Source of the DNA: Dendrophyllia cribrosa
Lineage: Eukaryota > Cnidaria > Anthozoa > Scleractinia > Dendrophylliidae
Assembly: GCA_024195265.1 (NCBI GenBank)
Contig: JAJLRJ010000004.1
Location: 43,132,021-43,196,020, forward strand
DNA length: 64,000 nucleotides
Direction: 5' to 3'
A program made the position numbers and the translations under genes. The notes under the pieces are model-generated. The model ran no database searches and was not told the DNA's origin. It was given only the letters and a program-made list of their open reading frames with translations. This document shows, one piece after another, positions 44,201-54,937 of the stretch; within the stretch, counting starts at the first letter, position 1, and each line of letters begins with the position of its first letter.

Positions 44201-47066
44201 GGTTTGTAACTTTGATAAAAAATAACATTCCTTTCATTAACTATTTTTTTCTGATTTACATGCATGTACAGTAAGTTGCATGTACAGTACACCTTTATTA
44301 ATCCCTTACATTATTTTTATTGGCAACCCTTTTCAAAATTTGTCCCCACAATTGACTGTGCTTCATCGTAGCAGAATAGTAATATCAGTGCCAGGACATA
44401 CATGTAATGGTAAAATATTGACACTGGTCCAATAACTTAACATACAGTAGACTCCCAACAACTTGAACCACCAGCAAAACACAAAACTGTGGATGTTATC
44501 AAGGCTTTACTTCTGTTAATCCCATAAAAAAGTGAAGCTGGAGAAACTGTTTACATTTTTAGTTTGTGTTAGCGAGAGGTTCAAGTCATAAGCCAGTAGG
44601 AGTCAAGTGACAGCAAAGACTTTACTGTAGTTATATTTTGTGCATGTCGTGGTTCAATTTTTTTTTCATTTGAAAGTTTTTAAACCAGTTAAAGTTTCAT
44701 TTTCTTTGTCTCATATTCATCATAATAATCTAAGACAAAAGAAACTGAAAATAAACTGGTTTATATTATTTTCAAACCAAAGAAAATGTTAAACCACAAC
44801 ATGTAACAAACATGTTCAGATCAGAGCCACTGCAGAAATGTACATGTGTATTGACAAGTGCACCCAAGACTAAACAGAGACTCACATACCCTCTTCATCT
44901 TGGCCTTCAACTGATGCAGAAGTTGCAGTATCTGTACTTGTAGTAGCATCAGACACATTTTCTGTCATCTGAGGCTATTAAAAAACAATAACTTGATTTG
45001 TCAGTACAGTGAAACTGTATTAAAGGGGCAGTATCACGAGGTTCCACGCGGGGCACTGTTCACTATTCTTGCACCGGAATTTTGGACATATCACTGTTAA
45101 AAGTGATTTTTTCTTTCTTCCGGCTATCAAAACGGATTTTTTGATTCAACAAATACCTCCACTTCTCAACGGCCTTTTTGAATTTGCGGAATCAAACTTG
45201 AAAACTGGGCCGACGTTTTCAAGTTTCGACCTCGTGATACTGTGCCTTTAAGCGGACATCCTTGAGACTCTTACACTGTAAATGTATTAGTGTCCACTTA
45301 ATATAGAATGTCTGCTTGATATAGGTTTTGGTGAATTTCACAATAATACCGTAAAAACCAGCAGATAATTGGCCACACCTTTTTACCAAACATTTTTGCT
45401 TTAATTACAGTAACTCAGGGTTGCAACTTATCTGCAAGAACATGTACCAAAGGTTAACATTACTTTGACTTTATTCACCAGGATGTGCCTTGTCAGAAAG
45501 CTACCTGAGCATCAAAATAGCAAAGGTAACATGGGTTAAAAAAATAATGTACAATGAAAATACTAACTGCAGGTAAAAAGAAATGACCCATGTTGAGATT
45601 ACAGTTTGTACATGTAATCTAACCTGAACATAAATTTGACCTGTAACATAATTTATATGCAGAAGCCTTACTAGAATGCTTATTACAATGTACAAGTTTT
45701 TCATGTACATGTATAACTCCTACAATACTTTTATACAGCCTTCTACATGAGAGACTTTTTGTAACATGTAAATAAATATATTGTGTACCTAAAAAGGTAA
45801 CAGTAAAGTACAATGTAAACTTACTGTATTCTGCATACTGGCAGAAGGGAAAGCATCTAAAAAACTTGACCTTTTTTCGTCTGCATAATATCTTTTAGCT
45901 GACACCTTTCATACAATCAAATGGATCTTAATCAGTAATGGATAATGGACTCATCCATGTACATGTACAAGTACTCAGTGCAAACATGTACATGCAGCAG
46001 GATATACTTACTGTAAGCATACAGTTATAGCTTCTCTGTACATGATCTCTCATTACCTTTATACAGTCGAAGTGCTCTGAACTGACACTCTTGCAAGTGT
46101 AAAATGGGGGTGACAGACCTGTGCGACTCCCTCATTCGTGTTTTAGCCATTATTGTAGAACTTTTTGCTCTCACAAGCATATATGTTAAGGAATTGTCCT
46201 TACTTGTATGATATGATTGGTGGTTCCTTAAAAGTGTCATTTAGCAATGGTTGTCTTTCGATAAAATGCCATTCTTTCTTTATTATTTGTTGGGCACTGA
46301 TGGTTGAAAAGTGCCTATTGGGTAAGATTTCCGTATAACCCCATACATTAATTATGCATGTATGTGCTATTGTTTTGCTTTTGGAGTTCTATTGTTTTGG
46401 CTTTTGTTTCAGTTTTCAGAACAGCATGCATAACTAATGTATGGGGTTGTACGGAACTCTTTCCGCCTATTGTGTTACACCTTGTTCTACAAAGAGTTCC
46501 GATAGACACATGTAAATAAACACATCTATCTATCTATCTAAATGAGGTGGACCAAAGTGCCCTTGTATTCTTTAATCGCCCCAGTGTTGTAATGATGCAG
46601 TGTCTGCAGTTTGTCTGCAGTCTGCAATCTGTATCTGCAGTCGGCAATCAGCGTGTCAATCAGTGTCAATCAATCACACTTGGGGCCTTTAGATTTGAGT
46701 ATGAATATGAGATTGAGAACGAATACGACTATCAAATTTCAAGACAGTCGCGTTTCCACAACTCTCGCTCCTTCCTATTGCTGACCAGTAGATAAAGAGA
46801 CTCTAGGGATAACATTGGTTTGTCAATCTAAGGCACGCGAACTAGACTTGATAAAGTCTCTCGTACAGTCTCGGGGTCTGAACTAAATTAAAGAAAAATA
46901 TTCGGTTTTCCAAGAATGATCCCCCTACCGTATTAACAGCACTAGATATCCGGCACCTCCGCAAGTATGTTGATGTATTAGTAGTTAGTCCTCTAGTCCC
47001 TGTATAGCAGTAAGACATGCAAACTCTGAAGCACGAGCGAGCACCAAGCCGAACACCGGACGCCAT
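31544..47066 (-). CDS. MRPS9: Mitochondrial small-subunit ribosomal protein S9 (uS9m)
   Basis: Component of the mitoribosomal small subunit. Sixteen coding exons (minus): 47066-46929, 45905-45825, 44974-44890, 43903-43800, 43123-43061, 42658-42631, 42067-41988, 39479-39256, 38682-38599, 37512-37425, 37249-37124, 36170-36140, 35381-35276, 32538-32453, 31963-31883, 31626-31544. Borders and phases agree and sum to 1488 nt (495 residues plus stop). Exon 1 encodes an Arg/Ser-rich, acid-poor N-terminus suited to mitochondrial import. The last four exons hold the S9 fold: [39 protein letters not shown] and the basic end [19 protein letters not shown], then FAW and stop. Human MRPS9 is about 396 residues; the extra length is largely an acidic Ser/Asp/Glu insert in exons 8-9. 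Introns are rich in MITEs and minisatellites. Confidence 0.96.
32652..33935 (+). repeat. ~1.2 kb dispersed repeat, copy C (longest)
   Basis: In MRPS9 intron 13. It has the full head ('ggctgcggagccccatactcatagaacc'), a partly duplicated 'gcgtatgacg' region, the shared body and the end 'ggctaagcctaactatatatatta'. Chance open frames differ between the three copies, so no protein is supported. Confidence 0.7.
33947..34862 (-). repeat. 88-bp tandem array inside a MITE (nine units)
   Basis: The word TGGTACC recurs at 34033, 34121, 34209, 34297, 34385, 34473, 34561, 34649 and 34737, exactly 88 bp apart each time. The flanks are the family ends: 'ttaaaaccctttaactgcc' on the left and 'attgactctgaaagagttaa' on the right. 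Open frames through it reflect repetition only. It lies in MRPS9 intron 13. Confidence 0.95.
35548..35832 (+). mobile_element. CCAAT-rich TA MITE, degraded copy
   Basis: Retains 'actctgaccaatca', 'gccaagcgcgggaaaacgcg' and 'actttcgacactaaattgaaaac' in family order, with several indels. Confidence 0.65.
36445..36702 (+). mobile_element. CCAAT-rich TA MITE, copy with lost right end
   Basis: Starts GAGCAGTTTTCAATTGAGTG after TA and follows the family to 'aaaccaaagcaatcgc', then diverges. Confidence 0.75.
37777..37830. repeat. (ATT)n microsatellite
   Basis: About 18 ATT trinucleotides in an MRPS9 intron. A second, shorter TTA run lies at 38187-38220. Confidence 0.9.
39620..39880. repeat. 20-bp minisatellite (GGCTGTAAGGYRGACACCCA)
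   Basis: About eleven to twelve imperfect 20-bp units in MRPS9 intron 7. The 20-bp period is not a multiple of three, and chance frames through it are not coding. Confidence 0.88.
40056..40232 (-). mobile_element. CCAAT-rich TA MITE, truncated copy
   Basis: Starts GAGCGGTTTTCAATTGAGTG after TA, includes 'caaccaatcagaagtaaaaccaaaacc', and fades after about 40232. Confidence 0.7.
41567..41602. repeat. (TTTA)n microsatellite
   Basis: About nine ATTT/TTTA tetramers in MRPS9 intron 7. Confidence 0.85.
42130..42297 (-). mobile_element. 88-bp family MITE, single-unit copy
   Basis: One core unit ('aaatggtaccatgtaaaaat...') ending 'gaccctgggagtgaaagggtt', in MRPS9 intron 6. Confidence 0.7.
44643..44804. 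mobile_element. Foldback MITE, 'TGTTGTGGTT' family copy 3
   Basis: CATGTCGTGGTTCAATTT at the left and AAACCACAACATG at the right, with 'tttaaaccagtt'/'aactggttta' inner arms. Confidence 0.7.
45022..45250. mobile_element. MITE with AGGGGCAGTATCACGAGG ends and TTAA flanks
   Basis: The left end AGGGGCAGTATCACGAGG pairs with the right end CCTCGTGATACTGTGCCT. TTAA occurs immediately outside both ends, the piggyBac-type target site. It lies in an MRPS9 intron; the open frame across it (45069-45251) is chance. Confidence 0.75.
46529..46542. repeat. (TCTA)n microsatellite
   Basis: Three to four TCTA tetramers near the 5' end of MRPS9 intron 1. Confidence 0.8.
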
Positions 47067-47100
47067 GTTGGATTTGAATTAAAAGCGCCCGCGAGTCTAT
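47056..47100 (-). promoter_or_regulatory. YY1-like motif overlapping the MRPS9 start codon
   Basis: Minus strand reads CAACATGGCGTCCGG across the ATG at 47064-47066. AANATGGCG is the YY1 consensus, often found over start codons of ribosomal and mitochondrial genes. Upstream 'gggcgcttttaattc' is mildly GC-rich. Confidence 0.4.
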
Positions 47101-47640
47101 AGCAATCAGCGGAAGTTTTTCTCAGTAAATATCTCATATAAACCAATAACGAAATGTCTGGGCGGCAATCCATGGGACGATGAACTTTCTTTCAGCATCA
47201 GTGAAAGCTTTATTATTTGACTTCTTCTTCAGTGAGTCAAAGCGGTTAAACCCATGATACAAAACTGAAAATTCAGAAAAAGCGCTTAATTGCAATCCAT
47301 AGAAGGCGGAGGGATGCCATATTTTCATTAGTTCCAATAATTATATTGACTTCAGTTTCGGTAGATGATTCCCTGTTCACACTGTGTCGAGAACTACAAT
47401 GGCACGAAACTGCTCCAGGTGTTAAGACTGTGGTGCTGTGGAGTGGTGCTGTGGAGCGGGAAAACACGCTGGGAGACTGGGGAGAGGGGGTGAAGTAACG
47501 CCTGCAAACATTCTTAACATTCCGGCAACCCGTATACCAGCTGCCTGGTATACCCTCTGATCTGATTGGTTCATTTTGACACTTCCTCTCAGCACTCAAG
47601 CATAAACAGTGGGCGGATGGATCTGTTATAAAAACGTCTG
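47101..47640. other. 5' flank of MRPS9, nothing else recognised
   Basis: Promoter-proximal sequence with no other gene. The 'tggtgctgtggagtggtgctgtgg' at about 47430 is a small direct repeat. Confidence 0.4.
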
Positions 47641-47940
47641 AAGGCTACAAAAGGCAAATGTTAAAAAGCTTTTTTTACAACGTTCAGAAGAGAGTAGTAA
47701 ATTATAACGGTTTTAAAAAAGCCATTCCTTTCAGTCTAGCCCTCCGTTTACGACGTATCTGTTCTACCGACGAAACATTCAAAGCTCGTTCTACTGAGTT
47801 ACTAAACGAGGTTACAACCGCAACTTACCAGACAAATACAGCGCGCTGACACCAGCCAAAGACACCAACAAACCCAAACGTATACCTTTTATTATGACTT
47901 TCAATCCTTCACTTCCTCGCATAATTAGGTCTGGCGGCAT

Positions 47941-47941
<1 letters not shown>

Positions 47942-47991
<50 letters not shown>

Positions 47992-47999
47992 CCCCACCA
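47942..47999. repeat. Long poly-C tract within the Penelope remnant
   Basis: About 46 C, then T and five C, then CACCAC repeats. It occurs in the middle of the former coding region, so the tract expanded or was inserted after the copy landed. Confidence 0.92.
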
Positions 48000-48322
48000 C
48001 CACCACTTGGAAGCTGCTCATTCGCGCAAATACAAAAAACATCAAGGGTACAACAGAGCCGGTCATGATCAAGCGAATTTTAAGCAATTATGGCATCAAA
48101 GTTGTCTTAAAACCCCACCAGACTATCGGCAGTTTATTTCCTAAACCGAAAGACCCTGTCCCGAAAGATCATACTCGTGGCGCTATATATTCAATTCCCT
48201 GTCAAGATTGTGACAAGAGCTACATTGGTGAAACGAAACGCAATTTTTGCTTCTCGACTGAAAGAAAACCAGAAAGCGGTAGAACATAAACAACCGCAAA
48301 AGTCAGCGTTAGCCGAACATTA

Positions 48323-48540
48323 GGGGACTTCAGATCGGACGACGAGTACGAGATTGAGACTTTTAAAACTTAGTTCGCGTACTCTAAATAACCATTTACC
48401 ACACAAATTTTATACCTAGAGTCTTCGTATCTTCTGGTTTGCAACAGGAAGGACCGACAGCTCTGGGTACGTGACTGGCTTTAAATTCAAAAGTCGTACT
48501 CGTACTCAATCTCGTACTCGTCGTCCGATCTAAAGTCCCC
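48323..48540. mobile_element. MITE with GGGGACTTCAGATCGGACGA ends, TA flanks
   Basis: The right end is TCGTCCGATCTAAAGTCCCC. TA lies immediately outside both ends. It is inserted in the GIY-YIG pseudogene between the 'gccgaacat' codons and the continuation 'tttggtcactcc'. Confidence 0.85.
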
Positions 48541-48772
48541 TATTGTTTACGTTTTGGTCACTCCATCTCCTGGGAGTCATCAAAGATCCGGGGATCTTAC
48601 GCACGAGTGCAAATTGGCGTAACAGACGCCTTTTAGAGGCATGGGAGATCAATATTTGCTAGAATCCGCTCAATTGGGACGACGGCATTCATTTGCCGCA
48701 TGAGTATTTGAATTTATTTTTAAAGGACAAGACTTGATTAGCTCAAATTTGCATTTTTCTTAATAGCAGGCC

Positions 48773-48930
48773 GAAAGGAGCCCCATACTCATAGAACTAA
48801 ACCTACGCATGGTCATGACTAGCGGAATGTTTCGCGGGCGCGCCTCCGTAACATGTGTCTGTCTGTCGCGCAAGTCCAACTCGCGGGCGCGTATGACGTC
48901 GCAAAACATGCTCGTATGACGCCACGAATA
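48773..48930 (+). repeat. Head of the ~1.2 kb dispersed repeat, copy D
   Basis: Only the GC-rich head ('ggagccccatactcatagaac' to 'gcgtatgacgtcgcaaaacatg') is present; the body is missing. Confidence 0.65.
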
Positions 48931-49249
48931 CACTCAAGGTATTCCAGGTAAACTGAACGGTCGAGTCATGTTTCTTTTTTCAAACGCTGTTTTCAATGTT
49001 AGAAAAATAAAGGCAATACTAATGACCAAGCCTGCCAGAAATATGGTTCTCGTGCTCTTTATTGTTTTCATGTGGACCTCGACTCGGTTAACAAGTAAAC
49101 AAAGAAAAGAACTTGATTGATGTTTGTAAAGTACTTCTTTACGTTGTAGTTTAGGAGCCCCGCCGAAAGGCAGAACGACGAAAAATTAGTCTATAGACTC
49201 ATTCAATTGTTCTCCTCCACGGAAATCTTAAGTAAAAGGCGAAAGATTT

Positions 49250-50165
49250 TTTTTTGTATCTATGGCGTTCCTTGAACGTAGTGCAATGTTCAAGGTCAAA
49301 CTACAGAGGAGTCAAACAACAAAAAGGGAACAATACAAGAGAAAACGCCAAAGAAAGGGGAGCACCAGCCCGCCAAACTACGCCGGGGGATCGAACCCCG
49401 CCCAAGACAGAACAAGAAAAACCAAAATCAATAGTCAAAAAGACAACAAAGAGTCAATCAAAGCCAGAAGCAACGAAAGAAATACCCCCAAAGCTAATAG
49501 ATCAAACGAAGCCAACGACAAAAATCAACAACCGGCTCACACACAAAATCCAGAAAAGCGAAGACCAAACCAAAACAAACCTCAAATCACGCAACGTCAA
49601 ACCCGAAACACAACTCCATAACCCGCTATAAAACAAAAAACCCGAAACCCGACAACCAACCGTAACACAATAACCATATCCAAAACAAACTCTAAACCAA
49701 ATCATCCATCACAAACTAAATTCCTATCGCTCGACCTACAACAACAAAAATCAAAGCCGGTAAAGCAAAAACAAAAACACCAAACAACACGAGTCAAATC
49801 CGGTAACACAAAACATCTCTAAAATCAAGTCAATCCAAAATAACCCATCCAACCCTAATCGCATAAACAATCCAACGCCGGCAAAACAAACACAAATCCA
49901 ACAAAGCGAAATAACCCATCCCAAAACAAACCCTAAACCGAAAGCTTAACCTACAGAAACTATCCTACACCAACTATCCAGGTAATCGCCTAAGCAAAAA
50001 CGACTCAAAACGACACCAGATCAAAAATTCCCAAAAAACCCTACTAGCCATATAAAAAATACTTCATCCTTACCATCAGCCTGGGAGCTGTGGCGGCAAA
50101 GCCGCGTAGCAGAGCTACCCAGATGGCATAGGCCTCCCGGCCGTACCAAGAGCCAGATAAGCTGG
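49250..50165. repeat. A/C-rich 900-bp block, copy 1
   Basis: From 'tctatggcgttccttgaacg' to 'agctggcccgcgtcaggcg'. The centre (about 49300-50050) is strongly A+C-rich on the plus strand. The start contains GGGGGATCGAACCCCG (49385-49400), whose complement is shaped like a tRNA T-arm (5-bp stem, TTCGATC loop). Two overlapping open frames are not conserved in the second copy. Confidence 0.75.
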
Positions 50166-50190
50166 CCCGCGTCAGGCGAAAGATTTATAC

Positions 50191-50487
50191 CAAATGAATG
50201 GGGTTAGTTTCTAGAGAAACTGTGGTGCTGCGTCGGTGGGGGGATGAAACACGAGAATTTAGTTTTATCGACTGAGTCGATAAGGTAAATTGACCACCGT
50301 AAAAAGATTCAAATAGCTGACGTTTCGAGCGCTAGCCCTTCGTCGGAGCGAATCGAAGGGCTAGCTCCGACGAAGGCTCCGACGAAGGGCTCCGACGAAG
50401 GGCTAGCGCTCGAAACGTCAGCTATTTGAATCTTTTTACGGTGGTCAATTTACCTTATCGACTCAGTCGATAAAACTAAATTCTCGT
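50191..50487. mobile_element. Minimal Penelope-derived element 2 (297 bp)
   Basis: It has the same head ('aatggggttagtttctagag') and same end ('aaactaaattctcgt') as the elements at 21599 and 54375, but no GIY-YIG coding DNA. The interior is the two inverted terminal parts meeting in a short repeated 'ctccgacgaagg' junction (50355-50400). Target duplications GAAAGATTTATAC are exact at 50178-50190 and 50488-50500. Confidence 0.88.
50306..50354 (-). ncRNA. Hammerhead-like motif, element 2 left
   Basis: Complete motif with GATTC/GAATC and GCT/AGC stem I, core CCGACGA, GGGC/GCTC stem II, GAAA and GTC, as described for 23446-23494. Confidence 0.5.
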
Positions 50488-50942
50488 GAAAGATTTATAC
50501 GTGTTGAAAGAAAACCAGAGTTAACGAAACAGTACAAATCAAGGTGGTATGTTGAAATTGATGCAGGAAGCCTTGTGGGACAAATGAATCACATTTACAT
50601 ATCATAAAACGCATGCGCAACGCACACCTTGATGGATTAAAGGTAAAATGGTTGTTTAAAATACATAATGAAATAACGAATGGCCTTTATAAACGAAGGT
50701 AACGAACCTAAAATCGTTGATAATTTTACAGTGAGTGAGACCTGAAAAGATTTGTTAAATATTATACATCCGAACCGAACAAGCTTGGTCAGCCTCCTCG
50801 CCGCTAGCTTGATACAAAACGTGAGCCTGCTCCGGCGCAGGGTAGTGGTCAGCGATCGATAAAAGAGTCACTTACCATACCATCTGGAACCGCAGATGAG
50901 GACAACTGTTTGCGCTCTAATAGCAACGGAAGAATTCGAATC

Positions 50943-51391
50943 TGAGGCCCCGTCCACACGTATACGATTACGTTCGTAAACGCATATTTTTTATGCGTTT
51001 AGGCCTCCTGTCTACACGTAAACGATGAAAACGGTCACCCTGAACGAATATTTTCGAAAACGCTCTCCAAAGTGGATATTTTCGAAAACGCCGTTTACCC
51101 GTTTACGTGTGGACAGCGTAAATGGATATTTTCGTAAACGCTGATGTCACAGATTCGGACCCAGCCCACAAATAAAGAAAATAGAGCAGATATCCAATAT
51201 GGCGGACGGTCAAGTACTTATCTACGCATGCTCAATGCAGGTTTGAAGCGTTTACGTATCGTTTTAGCGTTAACGTGTGTGGACAGGTGAAAACGAATCG
51301 TAAACGATGGCTGGCTTCGTGTGGACGGGAGCGTTCCAGATAAAAAATATGCGTTTACGAACGTAAACGTATACGTGTGGACGGAGCCTGA
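50943..51391. mobile_element. Foldback MITE (CCGTCCACACGTATACG ends)
   Basis: Left GGCCCCGTCCACACGTATAC and right GTATACGTGTGGACGGAGCC are inverted, with 'cgtaaacgcatattttttatgcg' inner arms and several repeated 'gtaaacg' words. TGA flanks both ends. It is inserted in the palindrome block. Confidence 0.8.
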
Positions 51392-51594
51392 GAGAACCAT
51401 AGCGGTGAACGGTCGTATGCTTTTGATCCTTTTGTCGCCGCAAAGAAAGAAGTACTTCACTTTAAAGTTTAGGAGCCCCGCCGTAAGGCAGGGCGACGAA
51501 AAATTGGTCTATAGACTCATTCAGCCGTTCTCCTCCACGGAAATCTTTAGTAAAAGGCGAAAGATTTATTCGTGTTGAAGGAAAACCAGAGTTT

Positions 51595-52495
51595 CTTTTG
51601 TATCTATGGCGTTCCTTGAACGTAGTGCAATGTTCAAGGTCAAACTACAGAGGAGTCAAACAACAAAAAGGGAACAATACAAGAGAAAACGCCAAAGAAA
51701 GGGGAGCACCAGCCCGCCAAACTACGCCGGGGGATCGAACCCCGCCAAGAAAAACCAAAATCAATAATCAAAAAGACAACAAAGAGTCAATCAAAGCCAG
51801 AAGCAACGAAAGAAATACCCCCAAAGCTAATAGATCAAACGAAGCCAACGACAAAAATCAACAACCGGCTCACACACAAAATCCAGAAAAGCGAAGACCA
51901 AACCAAAACAAACTCAAATCACGCAACGTCAAACCCGAAACACAACTCCATAACCCGCTATAACACAAAAAACCGGACAACCAACCGTAACACAATAACC
52001 ATATCCAAAACAAACTCTAAACCAAATCATCCATCACAAACTAAATTCCTATCGCTCGACCCACAACAACAAAAATCAAAGCCGGTGAAGCAAAAACAAA
52101 AACACGAGTCAAATCCGGTAACACAAAACATCTCTAAAATCAAGTCAATCCAAAATAACCCATCCAACCCTAATCGCATAAACAATCCAACGCCGGCAAA
52201 ACATCCGAAAGCTTAACCTACAGAAACTATCCAACTATCCGAACAACCGGCAAACTAGAAACGGCAAATCCGCACAGGTAATCGCCTAAGCAAAAACGAC
52301 TCAAAACGACACCAGATCAAAAATTCCCAAAAAACCCTACCCTAGCGTCAAAAAACGGGGAAACCGCCATATACAAAAATACTTCATCCTCACCATCAGC
52401 CTGGGAGATGTGGCGGCAAAAGCCGCGTAGCAGAGCTACCCAGATGGCATAGGCCTCCCGGCCGTACCAAGAGCCAGATAAGCTGGCCCGCGTCA
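51595..52495. repeat. A/C-rich 900-bp block, copy 2
   Basis: Direct repeat of 49250-50165 with several indels (a ~17-bp deletion near 51748, a ~40-bp deletion near 52200, and a gained 'gcgtcaaaaaacggggaaacc' near 52345). The indels shift the reading frames, arguing against coding. Confidence 0.75.
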
Positions 52496-52759
52496 GGCGA
52501 AAGATTTATACGTGTTGAAGGAAAACCAGAGTTAACAAACTTAAGCGCATACCAGGGGTATGTTGAACGTGACACGGGGAGACAAGTGGGACAAAAGGAT
52601 CTCATTTACATATCATAGAACGCATAACGCATGCGCCACGAACACACTTAAGGTATTGCAGGTAAACTGAGCGTTCGAGTCACGTTATTCTTTACAAATG
52701 GTCTTTTCAAATGGTGTTTTCAATGTTAGAAAAGTAAGGGCATTTCTTATGACCAAAAC

Positions 52760-54105
52760 TGCAAGAAATATTATTAACGTGCTTTGTTTTCATGTGAACT
52801 CCCCGTATTCATTTATTATAAAAAATCATGCTGGTAGAAATATGTTATATTTTGTAAACATTCGCATTAACATTAGGTTTGAATAAGTAATTTTACCAAA
52901 TATAATATTGTGACTAAATCAGACAATAGTCGAATTCCTAATGAGAACTATATATCTGTACCCTAGCCACCTTTTGCGTAAAACGCTTTTAAACGTCGAG
53001 TAATACTAGATGTACTCGGCGATTAACCTTTCGCTGCCAACTCGCTTCTCTTCTTTTCGGATTGACAAGTCTGTCTTTTGAATCGACAATAATTTTGTCG
53101 ATTCGTACGACTCGTACGAGTCGACAACCTTAAAGAGGGCCTGTTAACGGTTTGGATTTTTTTCGGGTCGTATCAGGTCGACAGTATTGGACATGGATGA
53201 TCAAAAAGACTGAATGAAGAATGAGAGATTAAACTAAGTGGAAAGAGAAATCATCCGTAAAATTAAAGGTCAATGTTATTCCTCGAAAAGGCAAGTTCAA
53301 GTTTGGATTTTATGATTTGTTTGAATCAACGATTTTATAGTTTGTTCGGCGTTTGTTGTTGTTTTTTACAAAGTAGCATTTGCATGTGGCTTAAAAATAA
53401 CTGTAATTAGACAATCTAGTGCTTGTTTACAAAGGTTTAGTCTCCATTTGATTTGAGCGTTCTTATTTTTTCGGTTTTGTTTTTTCCTCTAATCGGGATT
53501 CTGTGAATTTTCATTAAAAAGTCTTGCTTAAATTTGTCATTCTAGTTTTGTACTAGCTTGTTGTCAATATAAATTTACACGCAATATCACGATCGGATTT
53601 TACGAGATAATTCGTACTTTCACTACACTGCTCGGTTTGTATGCTTTTATTTATCAGTTTTTACCTTCTTTTATCTAAATTCTATAAGTTTTCATTTAGA
53701 AAATATGATTTTTAAATTAGAATAGCTCAGTTTAAGCTTTCGAACTGCTATTTTTCCTTTAAAGAAAGATTTGAAAAGTTTTTAAAGTTAATCTTCAGCT
53801 TTTCACGGCTTCGCTGTAGGTAAGAACATTTCTCTATCCCCACTGGAAGCAAACACAACAGCCGTTTGTTCTACCGAGAGAAACTGAGCTGATAGAAATT
53901 AGTTCACTTTGTAAAGTAAGTTTTTCTGTTTGTCAATGAAAAAGTTGTAAAGATTATTTAGTCAATTTAGGTTTTGCTACAAGTATATCACGATTTTCTC
54001 GGCAAATCGCAGAATTGAAGTACGAAAAAAATAAACAAGTTATTTACCGACCTTGGTCGATACGTGTAGGAAAAAACTGTGCCCGAGGTCCTGAGTGCGG
54101 CCGTA
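52760..54105. other. Central spacer of the palindrome, no gene recognised
   Basis: AT-rich single-copy sequence between the inverted arms. No open frame over about 65 codons and no recognised motif. Confidence 0.45.
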
Positions 54106-54488
54106 AGTAAGTAAGTGTGTTCGTGGCGCATGCGTTCTATGATATGTAAATGAGATTCATTTGTCCCACTTATCTCCCCGTGTCACGTTCAACATACCCC
54201 TGGTATGCGCTCAAGGTTTGTTAGCTCTGGTTTTCTTTCAGCACGTATAAATCTTTCGCCTTTTACTAAAGATTTCCGTGGAGGAGAACAACTGAATGAG
54301 TCTATAGACTAATTTTTCGTCGCCCTGCCTTACGGCGGGGCTCCTAAACTAACAAGTGAAGTACTTCTTTCCTCAAATGAATGGGGTTAGTTTCTAGAGA
54401 AACTGTGGTGCTGCGTCGGTGGGGGGATGAAACACGAGAATTTAGTTTTATCGAGTGAGTCGATAAGGTAAATTGACCACCGTAAAAA

Positions 54489-54537
54489 GATTCAAATAGC
54501 TGACGTTTCGAGCGCTAGCCTTTCGTCGGAGCGAATC
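54489..54537 (-). ncRNA. Hammerhead-like motif, element 3 left
   Basis: As in 23446-23494 but with stem II strand GAAAGGC instead of GAAGGGC, which weakens stem II. Confidence 0.4.
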
Positions 54538-54937
54538 AAGGAATTGTGGGTAGTGTGTGGTTTTATATAGTAAGCGGTGGAGCTACGCTATTGGTGGAAA
54601 TTTGGTGACGTGAAAAACAAATGTAGATTAGTTGAATGAAAAGCGTTCGTTGATTCCGTGGGGTTTGAGAGTGCCGATTTGAAAGATGATTTTTTGTTCT
54701 AGGTTTTTACGGCTTTCTGTGTTACCCTGGTGTAGGGAAAGGCCGCAGATTGTCATGTGTTGTTTAGAATGGTTAGTAAGATTAAAATGGCGCGCGACTG
54801 GTTTGGATGCGTCTTTGTCATTTTTTTCAACGTCTCGGAGATGTTCACGAAAACGGTCGCCCAGTCTCCTCCCTGTTTCGCCAATGTATATCTTTTTGCA
54901 AAAAGTACATGTAATGCAGTAGATAACATTTACGGAG

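Larger units (their letters stand above)
47641..48725 (+). pseudogene. Penelope-like element C-terminus (second family), broken three ways
   Basis: Open segments carry the linker (IPFSLALRLRRICSTDETF), a mid region (RILSNYGIKVVLKPHQ), the GIY-YIG core (AIYSIPCQDCDKSYIGETKR) and, past an insertion, a C-terminal part ending LPHEYLNLF. Breaks: a frame change around 47810-47860, a poly-C run of about 46 nt at 47942-47987 read as proline, a one-base shift in a T run near 48247, a MITE at 48323-48540, and a TAG at about 48660. Sequence differs clearly from the 22 kb and 55 kb copies, so it is another family. The RT domain is absent. Confidence 0.82.

Noticed and set aside
49254..49631. Two overlapping plus-strand open frames (125 and 119 codons), repeated at 51598-51963
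   Set aside because: Indels between the two copies make the second frame switch between the two frames of the first. This is inconsistent with a conserved protein, and the composition is explained by A/C bias.
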